From Amphimedon queenslandica (lineage: Eukaryota > Porifera > Demospongiae > Haplosclerida > Niphatidae): a stretch of DNA of 64,000 nt. The notes beneath the pieces were generated by a model, which worked only from the letters and a program-made list of their open reading frames with translations, was not told the DNA's origin and did not search any database. Position numbers and translations under genes: made by a program. Numbering within the stretch: position 1 is the stretch's first letter; each line of letters begins with the position of its first letter. Shown here in pieces: positions 10,293-21,961 of the stretch. The stretch spans positions 381,864-445,863 of the forward strand of contig NW_003546275.1 in NCBI RefSeq assembly GCF_000090795.2. The letters are read 5' to 3'.

Positions 10293-11348
10293 ACTAAGAA
10301 AATGGGAGATGAGTCTTGCAAACCTGCTCTGCAATATCCTCTTCAACAAAAGAGCATTTAAGTTTGGAATCCATTAGCTTTTTCTTGTCAGCTTTCCGCA
10401 TCTATAAAAGGAAGTTTAAAATGGCTGCATCCTCTACAACTTAGCTTACAGCGTCATCCAGTATATCAGGACTTATTGAGTCATCAACGCACATTGACTG
10501 GACCATGAACTTGTGCTTCATTCTGTCAGCTAAAGGTATGTCCTCCAATGGCTGAAGCATAACTACTTATCATGGGAAAATATAACATAAATTATTAGAC
10601 CAGTAAAACAACTGATTATTTTAGAAATAGAGACATCATAAAGGTGATATTTAGACTAACATGAATAGAAAAGGAGCTCATTCTTTATTGTATAATCAAT
10701 ATCATGTAAAGTAGATCAAAATACCTGATACTTGTTGCTCATCGTGTGATTCAATGATTCCACTGTTTGGCCGAACACAGTACTGCTTAGGAGCCGTTGT
10801 CTTTACCTTAAACCCGACCTTCTCATTCGTAGGATTAGTTAATTTAAGAGATGTGGTTACAATTTCGTTGAATGGACCTAAGAGGGCGGGAGAGGGGAGA
10901 AAGAAAGAGAGAGAAAGAATCAAAGAAGCAAACAACTTAATTACAATAATGAAGGTTGTAATGTAACATGCATCAATATCATGTTACAAACATTAAAATA
11001 CAAAGTATCAACAAGAGACACCTAATAATATACTGAGATATACTGATATCATATACGCAATAGGAAAACATAGCTGGTAATATAAGAAGCAGGAATCATT
11101 TTAAAAAGCATGCTAATACAAAGTATGCGCTGTGATAAACATATGCATTATCACAGTTTTATCCATTTATACAGGAGAAAGGCGTCATACAGTTATAAAT
11201 TAGATCTGAGCATGCAACGGTGCAAAATATATCATTTCAGCTGATTATTCGTTAACGATGATAGAATTAATTATAAATATATACCTCTAAATATAAGCTC
11301 TGTAGGTGGATCTAACTCTAAAACTTGAGGGGTCTTCAGTGATGACAT
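9560..11348 (-). CDS. VAP: VAMP-associated protein (VAP), ER tail-anchored MSP-domain protein
   Basis: Nine exons on minus: 11285-11348, 10725-10877, 10450-10562, 10324-10403, 10152-10253, 10024-10098, 9932-9961, 9811-9870, 9560-9742; about 286 residues. Residues ~5-120 form the MSP domain, with the conserved [26 protein letters not shown] and KHKFMVQS blocks that bind FFAT motifs at ER contact sites. LMDSKLKC follows, as in animal VAPA/VAPB. Then come a Ser/Thr-rich linker, a heptad coiled coil and a C-terminal membrane anchor ([16 protein letters not shown]) with a GxxxG-like end. Oddity: exon 4 carries a run of seven A (T7 on plus at 10379-10385) where the frame needs five or eight, so the assembled sequence breaks the frame just before LMDSK. 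Divergent from TRAPPC8. Confidence 0.92.
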
Positions 11349-11908
11349 AATTAAAACTAGGAGGAACAATAGGAGGAGGTAACATAGAAGAAAGGGGCAA
11401 ATGAAGATAATTAATGAAATAGTGCGTTATTGATGGTGCGTGCAGGGAAAGAAAGGATAAAATGAGGAGACCTGCAGCTACTCACGTTTCTTCTCAAATT
11501 GCACCTAATAAGATGAGAAAAAGAGAGAAGGGGTGAGGAGGAGCAGGAGGAGACAACACAGGAGAGAAGAGAAAAGATTTGAGGGTGACCAGTCACTCTC
11601 AGCACAGCACGTGATGCTCACGTGATTATTCTACACGTGTTGGACCACACCTTAATTTTTAGGTCAGGTGACTCTCACGTGAGGTTGTGGGACCACGTGT
11701 TGAGCCACGCCCATTAATCCTAGAGCTCAAGAGGGGGTGGAGGAGAAGGAAAAAAAAAGGCCTAGAAAGAGGGGCCAGAAATTAAGACAAAGAACTGAAG
11801 AGGAGGGAAGAGGATAAATAAACTCAATTGAGGGAGTTTTTTGTAAAAGGACTTTAGTCTGGCAGCCCAGCCCATTTAAAGACAGAGCCTATTCCTTTAT
11901 GTTTTAAA
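11349..11908. promoter_or_regulatory. Shared VAP/TRAPPC8 promoter region
   Basis: 560 bp between the two divergent start codons. It includes a G/A-rich stretch and the CACGTG cluster described separately. The TRAPPC8 start reads TTTTAAAATGGCCGAC. Confidence 0.5.
11608..11699. promoter_or_regulatory. Cluster of five CACGTG boxes
   Basis: Perfect CACGTG at 11608-11613, 11619-11624, 11634-11639, 11676-11681 and 11694-11699, plus a near match GTCAGGTGAC at 11663-11672. Several are flanked as TCACGTGA, close to the CLEAR motif bound by TFEB/MITF-class bHLH-ZIP factors in vertebrates. That it drives VAP and/or TRAPPC8 is inference from position. Confidence 0.6.
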
Positions 11909-14900
11909 ATGGCCGACTCTTCCTCGTCTTTCCCTGCTCATGTGAAGAGGGTCTGTGGACTCCAAGTTGGTCTCAGGGTGTCAGCAGATGCTGAAGATCT
12001 CTGTCGTAAAAATTACCTCTCTTTCAGCGAAATGCTGAAACCCTTCAGCACCCTTGCTGCTGAAAGTAAGGCAATAGGAGGTACTAATTAGGGGGAGGGG
12101 CTAATTATTGAATGTACATGCAGGGGGCGGTACTAATCATCGAGTCTTATTGTGTGTCTATTATTTTATATTATCATTTCAGCTCCATTGCAAGATCCAG
12201 CGGGTCATTTGTATTCGGCTAAAGATCTCAGCGTCCGGTTTTCAGAGCCACGCCCGGAGCCCACATCTTCTGAAGTGACGGAAGAACTGCTGAGTCAGAC
12301 AGTCCATTGGTCCGAGAGAGGGCCGGACTCTGCCACACCCTCAAAGAGCATCATGAGACCCAGTGGCCCTATGCTATCAATCGGAGATATCAAAGTACCA
12401 GGTACAATTATTTTCTACTAATATTATTATTAGCATTAAAATATTATTATTAATATTATTATTATTATTATTGTTGTTGTTTGTCCTTTTGGGGGTACCA
12501 ATTTTATTGTTCTGTATGCGTTTGCTTTCTCTTTTTGTTGCACTACAATGAAACTGAATAGTGTTCCTTTACAATGAGATATTTTTAGTCATTTTGACAC
12601 TCACTAAACAATCAGCTTCTTCATATTAGTCTTTCTATATTGTTTCTAGCTACCACTCCTTGGTTCGATCACTATTGTGAGTGCTACCATGACAACGTAC
12701 CGATAATGGAACACGAATACTTCCGTCATTATGTGGCAGGTAAGAATTGCAACATATCTTGTTATTTATGTGTATATACTCTCTCGTTTATCTTTTTCTT
12801 TCTATTTCCAGCTGTCTTGGTTGTTTCTTCTCGTCATTCTAAACCCATTGAAGCATTTCAAAGCCTTTATCGCATACAAAAAGGAGAAGAAAAACAATCC
12901 AACTCTCATCCTTACTGGCTGTCCTCCCACCATCTTTATTATTATCACATCTTCCTTCATGATGTCACTGAAGGAGATATGAACTAGTAAGGAGAAATGG
13001 AGGTGGTCTGATATCAATTTATTTAATTTTTTGGTTTTCTATCTCTTTACATTCTCTTTTCTCATCTTCCTTACAGTGCTAAGGAAATGTTTGAGGCTAT
13101 AAAGTCAATCTATGGGTCCGGTACTTGCTGCTTCCTCCCCATCAATTCACATGATCCTTCACAGAAGAGCAGCGGAAGAGGAGGAGCCACTCCGGAACCA
13201 TGGAGCAGAGTTCTTAGAGTGCCATCAGCTCCGCCCACTGAAGGAGTGGTATGTTGATTGAGTTTTTCATTTCTAAGCTCCTGCCAAATATTAATTTTAA
13301 AATGGAAATTGTTTCTATTGACTGGTGAATTAAGTTGAGATTGATAAACTTATCTTTTCCTTAGGATGAAACTGACTTTCATTTCAAACGGTTTCAGCGT
13401 AAGAAAAAGATACCGCGATCCAGGTCCAACCTGTCGTCCAAGGAACAGGCCCTGACTCCTACTGGTAACCACACCCAACCAGGGGCTATGAACTCCTCCC
13501 TGACTCCCCTGAGCACTGTCAATGATGTACAGGAGGAGAAAGTGATGGTAATGTTAGAAGACAGCACCAGCAATCCGACTGGAAATGATAAAACTAATAA
13601 AGATAATAAAGATAATAAAGGCCCACTCAAATCAAGCAGTTCAACTAGTGTTGCCTCAGTTGATGTAAGTATAATAAGTACATTTTTAATAAGTACAAAT
13701 ATTTTTGATTTATTTTCATTTGTAGGTTGAATTGGGTGAAGATCCTTTGACTTTTGTTGTTGAGGAAGAGGAGGAAGGAGAAATTGAAAGTGGGCGGGGC
13801 ATCAGTTTAGGGGAGTGTCTTAGCTTAAACGATCAAAACGCACTGAGGAATTTTGTGAAAGAATTTACCGGGAAACTACTATCACATTTGACAGCTGTGC
13901 TGAGAAAACTAAATGAATCAGTTAGTATAGGAGATTATTATGAAAACCTATAATCGTATTTTTAGTTACAGAGTAGGCGTACTATGACAAGGAGAGTCTC
14001 AAACTTCTCGCGAGGGGTGTGGTTTAAAATGCTCGGAGGAGGAGGAGGAGGGAGTAGCGGAGGAGGAGGAGGGAAGGGAGGATCCTCCAATAACTTGTCA
14101 TCAAAGGGCAATGAAGAGTCAAAGTGAGCACTAATTAGAATAATATATTAAAATCTCCTTTTGTAGTCTAAGTGCCGATTCTGTGGAGCGATTAATGAGG
14201 TTGGTGGGTGATGTGGCGTTTCTATTGCAGAACTACGAGCTAGCATTTGACATGCACCATACACTGAAGAGAGATTTACAAGGGAAAGACCTCTGGATAC
14301 ATTATGCAGGAGCACTGGTAGATATAATAACTAAAATGATTATAATAATAATAACAATAGTGATGATTATAATATTATTATTATTTGCTTATTAGGAAAT
14401 GGCTGCCCTCTCAGCTCAGATGTTGGGATATACTCGTAAAGAGACTCAATCGTACCTAGAGGAGGCCACTCATATTTACTCTAAAACTTTGAGGTAAGAG
14501 ACACAATAATGATTATTATTTTATTTATTATATTAATTTTTTTTTCTTCTTTTCTACAGTCTTCCACTGCAGTCTCTTAGGACCTCTTTCTTTCTTTGTG
14601 GAGTCTTGAAAGAGAGAGGGAAGTATCAGGAGCTTTCACAGCAAATGATCAAAACAATTGGAGAGGTACTTGTACATGTACATATATGCATTTACATGTA
14701 CTTAGTATATTTCAGTATACCTCTGTAATTTATTGGTATATTTTTAGGATAATCAATTGCTCAGTGCCCTGTGCCTGGAACAAGCTGCCCAATCGTTCTT
14801 AAGAGTCTCTCCTCTTCCAATGGCACGGAAATATGCATTTCATTTGGTACTAGCAGGACACCATTTCTCAAGAGCTGGACAAGTACATATTGAAGAGCAA

Positions 14901-17900
14901 CACTAACAATGATACATTGATACTCATCTCTTCCTCTTGATAGGACTGGCATGCCATTAGAGTTTATATGCAATCACTTGCCGTTTATCAAGGAAAGGAT
15001 TGGACTATGGCTAATGTAACTAAATTATTATTATTATTATATTATTATTGTTATTATTTTATCATAGGATTTCATTCACTATAGCTGTGGGAAGTTATTC
15101 TTTTCCGTAAAGTCTCCGGAAAATGCTTGTCTCTCCCTCCAAGAGATTCTCTCTCACGAGTGTTCCCAGTCCTTCCAACAGCAGCTCTCAAACTTAAAAG
15201 ACTTTGTATATGTTAAAAGAGTAAGCCGTTGTTAATATGATGATTAACTAGTGTATGTGAAATTTACATGTACATGCTCATGCTGTATTTGTCATCTTAT
15301 TTTTTGTTAATTTTGTATGTGTACAAGTTTATTTTGTTTGTTTATTGTTTAGTCTTCTATCCTTCTTCCTTTTATTATAATAATCCTCTCTCTCTCTCTC
15401 TCTTTCCTCCTCCTTTCCTCTTTTCAGTCTCTTTTAGCTCAGTCACATTCAAAACAGTTCTCATTCTCCTTGCCATATTCATCAAAGTCCTCTGACAAGC
15501 TTGTCTCAGCTCTCTCTCCTCTCCCTCTCCCTTTCCTCCTCTCTCACATAACCGTCACTACTTTTGACAACGGAATATTCACACCTCCCTCCTCCTCTTC
15601 CTCTCCCTTTGATTCATTCTCTCACCTCATCACCGACTCCTCCCATTCGATTCCATTGCCTAGCGACTCGTTAGCAGTGGGCGTGTATCCTTACAACCCC
15701 AAGAGATGGAGGGAGGAGATGAGTAGATTGGAGCATCAGTATTTTGGCGAGTCCGAGAGAGAAGGACCTGTTTTATATATGGATATACTCTCTGATAACT
15801 CAGTGACTCCATTATGCCCTATTAATGGTATGCCACCACTCATGAGTGTGTACGATGTACATGTACTAGAACATGTGAATTAGCAAATACCCCATTTTAT
15901 TACATTTTCTTATATATATTTATGTCCTTAAACTCCTTATGCTGTGCAGAAAGTTTGAGCTGATTCCAGCTTCAATTTTTCAAGTTACGGCCATTTTAGA
16001 AAGTGCCAAAATTTTGAAAAATACCCAAGGCTATAGCCCATGGTTTTTTCCAAAAAATGACTCCGAAATCACCCCAAATTTTTATTACATTTTCTGATAC
16101 ATATTTATGTCCTTATGCTGTGTAGAAAGTTTGAGCTGATTCTGGCTTCAATTTTTCAAGTTACGGCCATTTTAGAAAGTGCCAAAATTTTGAAAAATAC
16201 CCAAGGCTATATAGCCCATGGTTTTTTCCGAAAAATGACTCCGAAATCACCCCAAATTTTTATTACATTTTCTGATACATATTGATGTCCTTATGCTATG
16301 TAAAAAGTTTGAGCTAATTCCGAGCTTGAATTCTGGAGTTATGAGCACTTTTTAAGAAGAGAAAACTCCGAAAACCCACATTTTATAATCATTGTACATG
16401 TACGTGGAGTACCTGCTGTTGTACATGTAATAAAGGTTTATAATAACTGCAATTGTTTTTTATTATTATTTAGAGGTGATAAGAGTAGGTGTGGCTGTGA
16501 AGAACCCGCTATTAGTCCCCATGCTATTGAGAAACATCACTCTCTCTTGGAATTATACCCCACCCACGCAATCTAACGAGGTAACAAATCTCTCATTAAT
16601 GATTATACTAATTTGTGGGTGTGGTTTAGGATGAGTTGTTCGATGATGCTCTTTACTGTCAGGTCATTGATTCTTTTATATTGCGGCCAAAGGAAAAGAA
16701 ACATGTGAGTTCTAATTAATGCCCACTTTTATAATTTTTTTCACTCTTTTCAGTTATTTTTTTGGGTGTTGCCGGTTAGAACAGGCTCGGTCAGTATCAC
16801 TGGCCTCCTCTATAACCTCTGTGTATGGGAGGAGACCCTCGGGGGACCAGAAGACCCTTTATTTAGCCAAGGGTTCCAGGGAAGGCTGAATATTGTGTGC
16901 AGGGGTCTGAGACTGAATAACACAAAGACTGAAAGGATGGGGGAAGTGTATGGAGAAGACAACAGGCTATGTTGGAAGATTATCCAACCAATGCCTAGAG
17001 TAATGGTACGCGAATAGACCATTTTATTATTCTATTATTTTCGATACAGCTATTATTGAATGGACTAAAAGAACCTTTGTTAGCTGGGCAAATACTAACC
17101 CTCACTCTCTCCATCACCAATTATAGCACTAGCCCTGTTACTAATATTAGACTCCTTTCATCATTACATCATGTTCTTAGGAAGGTACTTGATACTATTT
17201 TTAGAATTATGATAGCATGAACCATTACAGGATGATTCCAATGATACCGATATATATTCAACTACTGATGGCAGCACTCAATCTCTTTTCTCTCCGGTCT
17301 CCCCCTCTCTCTCTTCTCCTTTCTCCCTCCCCTTCTCCTCCCTCCCTCCCCTCTCTCCTGGTGAGACTCACACAGCCCAGCTCTTACTCTCCACTCCTCA
17401 TTCTGATGACTCGGAACTCTCTTATCTCTTCATACTTTACTACGAGCCTCACCTGCTCCAACCTCCGGTTCAAAATAGCCTCTCTAATCAAAAAAGTTCT
17501 ATGAAGTAAAATTCACCTTTTATTTATAATTTTATTTTAGTTTAATTCTTTAGGTGTAGATCACTAAGGCATGGCGAAATGATAAGTTTAAAGCCATCGC
17601 TTTCTGTTAATGTGTCCTGCACTAGTAGTCAGAATTGGAATATTGACAAGTAAGTCTGAAATATTGTGTGCCTCTCAAATCATTTTTTTCTTTCAGACAA
17701 GATCTTAATAGATTATTAGTGACAGTTGAATTGAGCAGCGACAGTGATCAAGAGATCACTTTTAAACTCAACCAGGTCTCTTCGGTTAGTTACAGCTGGA
17801 GACTAGAAGCTTTACAGGAACAAAGAAAAGGTATTGACACCTTGGAAACTAAAAATTCATAATAATAATAATTATTATTATTATTATACTAATGCAGGTA

Positions 17901-18979
17901 TATTGATATCTCCTGGTCAGACTCAAGTAGTATATTTGCATGCTACAAGAGACATCAGTGAATCCAACACACAGCACCTCCTCTACTCTGATGCTTCACT
18001 CTCAGACAAGATGGTATGTGTACATGTACATGTCTGTCTCTTGTTTTATTTGCCTCCTCCATCAGATCAATAGTTCAGGGTATCCATGCAATGTCCTAAT
18101 ATCATCAACAGACTCTTATAAAGATATTGTCTCTAGTTTCACTAATAGTTTAAAAAGGAAGGATCCTACAGGAGGAGGAGGAGGACTCTCTGAGAATAAG
18201 ATGTGCCTCACAGTTTTTTGGGAGGTACAATTAAGATTCATTATTACGCGTATGCCAACAAACCTCTCTTTATGATCCTCTTTAGACTGTTCCAGCCTTA
18301 GAGGAGGAAGGTGGTGTCAAGTTTGGCCAGCAGTCAGTTACTGCAGTTTTACCACAAACCACAGCCATATTAACCCAGGTAAGCACCTTTAAGACAATAA
18401 AGTCCATTTACTCTATATCTTAGCCACAACCACAAACCATACCCAGTCTCATCTCCCCTTCACCCTATGATCTGGTCAGACATGCTTTGCAGTACCCGTC
18501 TTGTGTCTCGCACGATTTCTCAGCTAAGCCATTGTGTATTGTACAAGTGGACCTGACCCTTGAGAACTGCACGACATCTCAAGTCAACGTAATGATTGAA
18601 ACACTCCGAACTGCTGAGGTTGCCATTGGGTGAGTCCATTGATTGTATTGGGGGTGGAGGTGAATGTGTATTATGCTATGAATATATTAGAATTATTTAC
18701 ATTTTAGATTAATTAATATCTCTTTCTCTCTCTCTTAGTGTTCGTTCTTTGGAGTCCCACTTCCAGTGGTTGGGACAGTCGAAGATCAATACTACAATGG
18801 ATTCTCTTTCTCATAAAACTTTAACTTTACATGCAGCCTTCTCTTCCCCTGGGACTTACTGCTTGAATTCACTCCGTGTGAAGGCATGTCTTTCTGGCAG
18901 TAGCTCCTCTGGCCTGTTGCATCAAAGGTGGCAATTCTCGAGTTATATTGTTGTTAACGGTGTTGGGGGCGTGGTTTGA
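11909..18979 (+). CDS. TRAPPC8: Trafficking protein particle complex subunit 8
   Basis: Twenty-seven exons join in phase without a stop to give about 1489 residues, close to human TRAPPC8 (about 1435). Coding blocks run from 11909-12065 through 12183-12401, 12650-12739, 12812-12986, 13077-13248, 13365-13664, then fourteen short exons to 17231-17505, and on to 18739-18979. Recognisable family blocks are the N-terminal LSFSEMLKPFS, TPWFDHYCECYHDNVP followed by EHEYFRHYVA, and LHDVTEGD. Mid-protein helical (TPR-like) exons follow, then a beta-rich C-terminal half. TRAPPC8 (yeast Trs85) is the TRAPPIII-specific subunit acting in ER-Golgi traffic and autophagy as part of a Rab1 exchange factor. 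Exon 8 has a glycine-rich insert. Intron 15 (15828-16473) carries a tandem repeat. Confidence 0.93.
15893..16375. repeat. ~178-bp tandem repeat in TRAPPC8 intron 15
   Basis: Two near-identical units and a third partial one. The block TGACTCCGAAATCACCCCAA occurs at about 16059 and 16237 (178 bp apart), as do the blocks around GAAAGTTTGAGCTGATTC. That sequence also occurs in the 186-bp intronic repeats elsewhere in the window, so this is probably a diverged branch of the same family. It lacks the CCCTGTACTATAGTACAGGG palindrome. Confidence 0.75.
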
Positions 18980-19068
18980 GAATGGGTGTAGCATGTCTGG
19001 TTTTATTGTGCTTTTTGTGTGTGACTTAATAATTAAATTAATACGTAATACATTTTTTGATGTTGTAA

Positions 19069-19118
<50 letters not shown>

Positions 19119-19333
19119 AATTGCTGGATAAAAAAAATTTTTGTACAGCATATTTGCGTCATCAGCTAAAACTTAGCTGCTAAAAACAATTGATAAAATA
19201 TTACACTTTTCTCATGTGATTCAAACACATAATGCTAGTCTTTACTTCTGGTTGATGAATCACCTCTGGTTTCAATGAGAGTTGATAATAACAAAAAAAT
19301 AAAAGCAAAAATATTTAAATATGTGTTGTTTAG
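18980..19333. other. Convergent 3' flanks with (ATT)n
   Basis: Sequence between the TRAPPC8 and TTC38-A stop codons. A trinucleotide ATT run occupies about 19067-19117. No gene seen. Confidence 0.6.
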
Positions 19334-21847
19334 TTAATTCTTGGCAGCAACTTTAGACGATATCTTATTGTAGAGTCTTTGGAGGACCTTGCTGTTTGGT
19401 TTCTTAGACTGTGAGAGAGAAATAAGTAAAAAAACTAATAATAATATTTTAAATAAAAGACTAACTTTTAGCTCAATTATAAGAGCAAGAGCTTGAGACA
19501 AATCATTAGCTTTAATGGCAGCCTAAAACAAACTATCAATAACATCAACTCTTCCTCTGACTCTGTTACCATTATAATAGTTAGTTCAAATACTTGTCTT
19601 TGTGCCCAGCTTCCACCAAACTTGATGAAATCGTATCTCAGAGGAAGCATCAGTGACAGAACCTTATTAACAAAGTGAGAGGATTATTATATGCTATATA
19701 TCTCACTTCATCATATTTTTCTTGTCCATAGGCTAATAATGCATTACATACAGGCACACCTAACAGATCAGCAACACTGCAGTCACTTGATGTACTCTCC
19801 TTTGAATACACCTCCATTGACTATAGCAAGAAAAATTATATATTATTATCAGTAATAATTTAATAATAATCAGTTACTTGTATAACTTGATTTGCTAAAG
19901 CAAGTCTAGCAGTATCAGCAGTCACTTTACCATAGCACAGGGACATCATTAGGTGAGTTTCAAGCCTGCAAATTATTTTATAAAACAAAGGATTGTAAGG
20001 TTATGTTGCATTACCATGAATGAGAGGGGTTTCCCACTTGAACCTGAAATGCTTCAGTAACAAGTTTCCATCTAGATTCGCCAGGATCAATCCCCATCAC
20101 CTTTTTAAAAAAAAGATAAGTGATTAAAATCGATGCATTTACATGGTTTACTATACACACACACACACACAGAGGACTTCAAGATACAGCAGCTGCTTAC
20201 ATTGAGACGCCAGAGAAGAGATGATGCATCCAACAGTTGAAACATGTTCCCAGGTTTCATGTTTGGAGCCATGACCTGATCAAACTCTTTCAATATCTTA
20301 TCAGTCTGATTCAAGTCTTCATAATTATCACGACAATTGTAAAAATTGATAGCATGAATAAAGGAGAATAGGAAACTGTTTAAAAGTGATCGTTGAACAT
20401 TTCTCTCATACCAAAGTAGAATAGTGTTAAATGCCACGTTATATGATGTGAGAGTAAGCAAGAGCTCCAATGCTGCCTTGTTGATATCAAATGATCCACT
20501 CCTTTCTCAGCTTTATAAACCTCCTCTATCACATGAGCTTAAAGATAGGAAGGAGGAGAAAAAAAACTCATATATATTTTTTTGTTATATTTATAAAGAT
20601 GTACCCATAGTATGAGACGCCCATGGATTAACTGGTTGTAATGTAAGACTTTCCCTGCAAAGTTCCTCAGCATACTGCCTCTCATTTGTCTCCTCTAGAG
20701 AAAAGGCATACCTAGTAGAGATGAATAGAGGATATGAAAAGTAAATCTAATGATATATATTTACAGGCTCAATACATATGGATAGAGGACAAAATCCTTA
20801 GGACAATGAATGACGGCTCTTGACATCATGTTCCTCATCTTCTCAAAGTCTCCAATCGTTAAATAATCGCCAAATGCAAGCCTGACAGCTTGAAGGTCTG
20901 AAAAACAAATGATAATAATAACACACAAAATAATGATATATATATACCTCTAGGATACTTTATTGTGATTTGATCATAAAGTTCAGATGATTTGGGCACG
21001 TTACCCTCTATCTGTGCTTTAAATGCCTCAATATGTCTCTTCTCCCTGTCAAGTGCATTTGGGTATGCATGATTGAGGATATCCAAATACTCTGCATCTG
21101 TGGTGTGGTGTAATAAAAATTAAAGTTTTATATGATTATTATATGTATAAATAATAATAATTATATATATAAGCTTTTGGGTATACAGTTAATTAATCAA
21201 TATGAGCAATAATAAACAAATGTAAATAAATAAATAAATAAATGATCAGATAAATGCATATGTATGACATTGTGGTCAGAGTGAGATAGAGAATATTCAA
21301 TTACAGGGTTTGTGGTTCAGATGTACAAAGACCATAAAGAGATTATTATTATTAACAATTACCAATTGGAACTGATAACTTCAACAAATTAATGAATTGA
21401 TTTATTGTATAACATAAAACTTTGAGCTGATTTCGATCAAAATTGGATTTTTTATAAATTTTTAAAAGTTGCCTAATACTATATATAGTACGGGGTATTT
21501 TGTCAAAAATGGTTAGGAGAGAATCCCCCATTTTTATTACACATTTAAATGTATACACTAAAATTAAAACATCATTTACTTGTAGCACTGTCTCTCACAA
21601 ATGGATCACACATGATAGTGCCCTTAAAAACAGAAAAAAATAAACAAATAATTATCAATTTCCTGCATACCATGAGACATCTAGCCATGGTAAAGCCACT
21701 CTCAAGCTCTATAGCCCGCTGGAGTGGCTTTAGAAATATAGAGCGAGTGCTAACAAAATGACCCAGAGCTTGGTTGTATAGTTTAAGTGCCTCGGGACTG
21801 GAGCAGGTCAGAGAATTTCCACAAACGTCTTTCATGATCGAGGCCAT
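19334..21847 (-). CDS. TTC38: Tetratricopeptide repeat protein 38-like, copy A
   Basis: Thirteen exons on minus: 21671-21847, 21580-21622, 20948-21097, 20765-20897, 20605-20711, 20412-20537, 20201-20316, 20015-20100, 19878-19965, 19707-19820, 19570-19662, 19466-19522, 19334-19408; 454 residues (human TTC38 469). Family blocks include LDREKRHIEAFKAQ, SLEETNERQYAEELCRESL, a HIxE helix, WHLTLFY, HLMMSLCYGK, RYDFIKFGGSWAQRQVFE and C-terminal KKPNSKVLQRL. TPR-like helices run throughout; no signal peptide. The molecular function of TTC38 is not established. The start MASIMK was preferred over an upstream in-frame ATG by comparison with copy B. Head to head with copy B (114 bp between ATGs). Intron 2 holds a fragment of the 186-bp repeat. 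Confidence 0.88.
21395..21545. repeat. 186-bp-family fragment in TTC38-A intron 2
   Basis: Contains CTTTGAGCTGATTTCGATCA, TTTTTATAAATTTTTAAAAG, a decayed palindrome (ACTATATATAGTAC) and a TTTTGTCAAAAATGG block in the same order as the units in the NDRG and COG4 introns. Confidence 0.7.
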
Positions 21848-21961
21848 TTTTCTAAATTTTCTATGAAACAAATGACCACTCCCACACAATGATTGTCTCT
21901 ATGAATATTAATATGACCACTCCCTTCACTTGGCGGCAAAGTCTGCCAACTCAGTTTTAAA
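21848..21961. promoter_or_regulatory. 114-bp bidirectional promoter of the TTC38 pair
   Basis: The only sequence between the two divergent start codons. Both genes start in the AAAATGGC context (GAAAAATGGCCTCG on minus and TTTTAAAATGGCAGAC on plus). No TATA box in the usual sense is evident. Confidence 0.5.

Noticed and set aside
12363-12551. ORF running through a TRAPPC8 intron
   Set aside because: It is ATT/TTG-rich intron read-through; the flanking exons join in phase without it.
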